Positions 4,664-7,364 of a stretch of DNA of 7,364 nucleotides are shown one piece after another; the first letter of the stretch is position 1, and each line of letters opens with the position of its first letter. The translations under genes and the position numbers were made by a program. Under the pieces are notes generated by a model. That model saw only the letters and a program-made list of their open reading frames with translations. It was not told the DNA's origin and ran no database searches. The DNA is from an uncultured Caulobacteraceae bacterium (GTDB taxonomy: Bacteria; Pseudomonadota; Alphaproteobacteria; Caulobacterales; Caulobacteraceae), in NCBI GenBank assembly GCA_937952995.1, contig CALFYB010000236.1, positions 1 to 7,364 on the forward strand, written 5' to 3'.

Positions 4664-5668
4664 GTGACCGCATTGCGTAAGATGTTGATCATCGCAGTTG
4701 CCGCGCTGGCAGCCGCCTGCTCACCGGCCAAGGCTCCAGAAGCCCCCTCTGGCAAGACCACCATCCGCTTTGCCACCGACTGGCGCGCTCAGGCCGAACA
4801 GGGCGGCTTCTATCAAGCGCTTGCGACGGGTGAATATGCTAAGCGTGGCTTGGACGTGACCATCGTTCAGGGCGGGCCGGGCGTGAATGTGCCTCAGCTT
4901 CTGGCCTCCGGCGCGGTCGAGATGGGCATGGGCTCCAACAGCTTCATCGCCGTCAATCTCGCTGCCGAAAAGGCCCCGGTAAAGGCCGTCGCCGCCTTCA
5001 TGCAAAAGGACCCTCAGGTCCTGATTGCCCATCCCGATCAGGGCATTAAGTCTCTGGCCGACATGAAGGGCCGTCCGATCCTGCTCGCCGACGCCTCGAT
5101 CAGCGCCTTCTGGGTCTGGCTGAAGTCCAAATACGGCTTCACCGATGATCAGGTGCGCAAATATAACTACAGCGCCGCCCCGTTCCTCGCCGACCCCAAG
5201 GCGATCCAACAGGGCTATGTGACCAGCGAGCCCTACACGATCGAGAAGGAGGGCGGGTTCAAGCCTGCCGTGTTCCTGCTCGCCGATGAGGGCTATCCCG
5301 GCTACGCCGCCATGGTTCTGGCCCCCGACGCCTTGATCGCCAAGGACCCCAAGGCCGTGCGCGCCTTTATCGAGGCCTCGGCCGCGGGCTGGACCTCCTA
5401 TCTCAATGGCGACGCCAAGCCCGGCGATGCCTTGATCCTCAAAGATAACCCCGAAATGACCCAAGCCCTGCTCGATCAGGCCCGCGCCAAGATGAAGGCC
5501 TATGGACTGGTCGAGTCGGGCGATGCCAAGAGCCTTGGCGTCGGGGCCATGACCGATGCGCGCTGGGCGGAATTCTTCGCCGTCGCCTCGAGCCAAGGGG
5601 TCTATCCCAAGGATCTGGACGTCAAGAGCGCCTATAGCCTAGCCTTCGTGACCCCTCCGGCCAAATGA
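4664..5668 (+). CDS. ABC transporter substrate-binding lipoprotein, NMT1/THI5-like family
   Basis: This 334-residue protein is the periplasmic receptor of an ABC importer. Seen: residues 1-19 form a lipoprotein signal (positive LRK, hydrophobic MLIIAVAALAA, lipobox ending in Cys19), so it should be anchored in the inner membrane by lipid. TTIRFATDW (32-40), EQGGFYQALATGEYAKRGLD (45-64), VQGGPGVNVPQLLASGAVEM (68-87) and GYVTSEPYTIEKEGG (184-198) are typical of the NMT1/THI5-like clan, which binds nitrate, sulfonates or thiamine pyrimidine precursors. The substrate cannot be read from these motifs. The start is the GTG at 4664, because GAGGGAG (4650-4656) lies 7 nt before it; the in-frame ATG at 4682 lies inside the signal peptide and has no such site. 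The stop overlaps the next start by 4 nt (ATGA). It is the first gene of a three-gene importer operon. Confidence 0.88.
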   Translation: MTALRKMLIIAVAALAAACSPAKAPEAPSGKTTIRFATDWRAQAEQGGFYQALATGEYAKRGLDVTIVQGGPGVNVPQLLASGAVEMGMGSNSFIAVNLAAEKAPVKAVAAFMQKDPQVLIAHPDQGIKSLADMKGRPILLADASISAFWVWLKSKYGFTDDQVRKYNYSAAPFLADPKAIQQGYVTSEPYTIEKEGGFKPAVFLLADEGYPGYAAMVLAPDALIAKDPKAVRAFIEASAAGWTSYLNGDAKPGDALILKDNPEMTQALLDQARAKMKAYGLVESGDAKSLGVGAMTDARWAEFFAVASSQGVYPKDLDVKSAYSLAFVTPPAK

Positions 5669-6414
5669 GCGTGGTCGCCAGCCTCACGGCGGTCGAGGTC
5701 GCCTATTCAGGCCGGGGCGTGGTGCTTGGCCCGTTCGACCTGTCCTTGACCGAGGGCGAAATCGTCGCTCTGGTCGGGCCGTCGGGCTGCGGCAAGAGCA
5801 CGGCCCTGCGTCTGCTGGCCGGATTGGAACAGCCCTCGCGCGGCGTCGTTACCCGCACGCCTGAGCGCGGCCAGACGGCGGTGGTCTTTCAGGCCCCGAC
5901 CTTGATGCCTTGGGCGGATGCCAGAACCAATGTCGCCCTACCGCTGGAGCTGGCGGGCATGGCCCGGGCCAAGGCCCACGATCAGGCGCAAGAGGCCCTT
6001 GCGGCCGTCGGTCTTGAGCACGCGGCGGGGTCCAAGCCCGCGCAACTGTCCGGCGGGATGGCCATGAGGGTGTCGCTGGCCCGCGCCCTCGTGACGCGCC
6101 CGCGCCTGTTGCTTCTCGATGAGCCATTCGCCGCGTTGGACGAGATCACGCGCCGCAGTCTGGCCGATGATATTCATAACCTTTGGACCCAGACCCGCCC
6201 GGCGGTGATCTTCGTTACCCACAATGTCGAAGAGGCCGCCTATATGGCCCAGCGGGTCGTGGTGATGAGCGCCAATCCCGGCAAGATCGCAGGCGAAACG
6301 GTGATTGACGCGCCGCTGCCTAGGCCTCCCGCTTTTCGGACCAGCGAGGTTTTTCGAGACGCCGCCGAGGATGTGTCGCGTGATCTGGCTAAGGCCATGG
6401 GGCGTACCCAATGA
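5665..6414 (+). CDS. ABC transporter ATP-binding protein (nitrate/sulfonate/taurine type)
   Basis: This 249-residue ATPase hydrolyses ATP at the cytoplasmic face to drive uptake by the permease. Seen: Walker A GPSGCGKST (38-46), Q-loop VFQAPTLMPW with Gln76, ABC signature LSGGM (128-132), Walker B LLLLDEPFAALD with catalytic Glu153, and switch-region VTHN with His186. All the parts needed for activity are present. The signature ends in Met instead of Gln, which is common in this subfamily. VVVMSANPGKI near the C-terminus is also typical of SsuB/TauB relatives. It starts at the ATG in the ATGA overlap with the binding-protein gene and ends in another ATGA overlap with the permease, so translation is probably coupled across all three. 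Confidence 0.93.
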   Translation: MSVVASLTAVEVAYSGRGVVLGPFDLSLTEGEIVALVGPSGCGKSTALRLLAGLEQPSRGVVTRTPERGQTAVVFQAPTLMPWADARTNVALPLELAGMARAKAHDQAQEALAAVGLEHAAGSKPAQLSGGMAMRVSLARALVTRPRLLLLDEPFAALDEITRRSLADDIHNLWTQTRPAVIFVTHNVEEAAYMAQRVVVMSANPGKIAGETVIDAPLPRPPAFRTSEVFRDAAEDVSRDLAKAMGRTQ

Positions 6415-7178
6415 ACCGGACCCTCGAAACCCTCGCCCCCTTCGTCCTGGTCGCCGTCCTGCTGGCCCTTTGGGAAGCGGCCTGCCGCCTGACCGGCGTA
6501 CCGGCCTATTTCCTGCCCGCGCCCTCAGCGGTCGCGGCGGCGATGGCGCAGGACTGGGCCCTATTGCTGGCCTCAGCTTGGAAGACCCTGTCGACAGCCC
6601 TTCTGGCGCTTGCCTTTGCCAGCCTGACCGCCTGTTCCTTGGCTTTGATCATCTCGACCAATCGGCTGCTGGAAAAGTCTGTGCAGCCCCTCGCGGTTGC
6701 CTTGCAGGTGACCCCCGTCGTGGCGATCGCGCCGCAGGTGGTGATCTGGGCCGGACTGGCCCATCCTGACCGGGCCATCATTGCCCTGGCGGTCATCGTA
6801 TCCTTTTTCCCGATATTTTCCGGGGCCTTAACGGGCTTGAAGACCGTTGACACCGACCTGGAACGGCTGTTTGACCTCTATGGGGCCAGCCGCTGGCAGA
6901 AGCTTACGCGGCTTCACATTCCCTCGGCTACGCCCTTTGTTCTGGAGGGCCACAAGGTGGCGGGCGGACTGGCGGTCATCGGTGCCGTGGTGGCAGAGTT
7001 CGTCGCCGGGTCCGGCGGCTCGCAAGGCCTTGCCTGGCGGATCCTGGAATCCAGCAATCGCCTGCAGACGGCCAAGACCTTTGCCGCAGTCATTGTGCTG
7101 GCCATCATGGGGGCCATTCTGCATTCGGCACTGCAAGGGGCCGAGCGCTCCATTCTTCGGAAATTCAAAGGCCGTTAG
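6411..7178 (+). CDS. ABC transporter permease (SsuC/TauC/ThiX type)
   Basis: This 255-residue inner-membrane protein forms the translocation path. Seen: an N-terminal membrane segment (LAPFVLVAVLLALWEAACRL, 8-27), the family motif PAYFLPAPSAV (31-41), several further hydrophobic segments (for example 62-81, 100-115, 121-140, 185-199 and 224-242), and the cytoplasmic EAA-type loop LYGASRWQKLTRLHIPSATP (156-175) that docks on the ATPase. About six helices are expected, as in the binding-protein-dependent permease family. It starts 4 nt inside the ATPase gene and ends the operon. One permease gene with one ATPase gene implies a homodimeric channel, which is normal for this type. Confidence 0.93.
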   Translation: MNRTLETLAPFVLVAVLLALWEAACRLTGVPAYFLPAPSAVAAAMAQDWALLLASAWKTLSTALLALAFASLTACSLALIISTNRLLEKSVQPLAVALQVTPVVAIAPQVVIWAGLAHPDRAIIALAVIVSFFPIFSGALTGLKTVDTDLERLFDLYGASRWQKLTRLHIPSATPFVLEGHKVAGGLAVIGAVVAEFVAGSGGSQGLAWRILESSNRLQTAKTFAAVIVLAIMGAILHSALQGAERSILRKFKGR

Positions 7179-7232
7179 GCACAAGTTAAGTAGCGCCTTG
7201 TATGGATAACTCCATTCACTCTGGAGCCTTCA

Positions 7233-7364
7233 ATGCGTTCGGTTGCCCTCGCCATCGCCATCTGCGCCTGCGCTGCTTCCGCAGCCCAGGCCGATCGCGT
7301 GCCGGACCGCTATAGCGGCGGCGGCAAGGACCACAGCCTTGCCCTGACCCAGACCTCGACCCTG
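7233..7364 (+). CDS. Exported protein of unknown function, N-terminal part, cut by window end
   Basis: Only 44 residues are visible. Residues 1-20 (MRSVALAIAICACAASAAQA) make a Sec signal peptide with a likely cleavage after AQA, followed by DRVPDRYSGGGKDHSLALTQ. It is therefore secreted to the periplasm or beyond. I do not recognise the family from so little. GGAG (7223-7226) lies 6 nt before the ATG. That site can pair in a small hairpin, CTCCA (7210-7214) with TGGAG (7222-7226). The 54-nt gap after the permease holds no clear terminator, so it could be co-transcribed with the importer, but this is not shown. Confidence 0.65.
   Translation, partial: MRSVALAIAICACAASAAQADRVPDRYSGGGKDHSLALTQTSTL

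Noticed and set aside
4721..5596. Minus-strand open frame (291 codons) opposite the binding-protein gene
   Set aside because: It lies entirely within a gene with clear family motifs; its low-complexity Gly/His/Leu/Asp composition marks it as a shadow.
6049..6063. Non-consensus ABC signature (LSGGM) as a sign of an inactive ATPase
   Set aside because: Met at this position is common in the nitrate/sulfonate/pyrimidine ATPase group, and all other nucleotide-binding motifs are intact.

Overview
The window reads like GC-rich chromosomal DNA from an alphaproteobacterium. The best support is the plant/alphaproteobacterial-type glutamate-cysteine ligase and an intergenic region full of palindromic repeats of a style common in Caulobacterales and related groups. 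A Caulobacteraceae-like host is my inference; no ribosomal marker is present to fix it.

Layout: (1) 1-824, minus strand: the N-terminal part of a feruloyl-CoA-synthase-like acyl-CoA ligase. At roughly 260-310 it runs in frame into unrelated sequence that reads like the C-terminal barrel of a TonB-dependent receptor. Bases 1-9 equal the end of the standard Illumina adapter, so the left edge is probably a sequencing or assembly artefact and the fusion is suspect. (2) 995-1462, plus: a solitary small GH108 lysozyme (phage-endolysin type). (3) 1542-2786, plus: a cytoplasmic class-C beta-lactamase-like serine hydrolase. (4) 2787-3044: a convergent intergenic region with two different large nested palindromes (REPIN-like), one serving as a probable terminator, plus a third short palindrome. 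(5) 3045-4415, minus: gshA. (6) 4416-4663: a divergent regulatory region with a candidate promoter, an operator-like inverted repeat and a leader that can fold into a three-helix junction. (7) 4664-7178, plus: a complete three-gene ABC importer operon (lipoprotein binding protein, ATPase, permease), each junction overlapping by 4 nt. (8) 7233-7364, plus: the signal peptide and first residues of an exported protein cut by the window end.

The importer genes clearly work together: the lipoprotein captures a small substrate in the periplasm, the permease forms the membrane path and the ATPase drives uptake. The family (NMT1/THI5-like, nitrate/sulfonate/pyrimidine type) does not reveal the substrate. 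GshA makes gamma-glutamylcysteine for glutathione and shares only the divergent upstream region with the importer. The CoA ligase, lysozyme and serine hydrolase show no obvious shared pathway.

I found no CRISPR array, tRNA, rRNA, transposase or recognisable defence system. The observations most worth checking are the adapter-flanked chimera at the left edge, the nested palindromes at 2812-2988 and the structured leader of the ABC operon.
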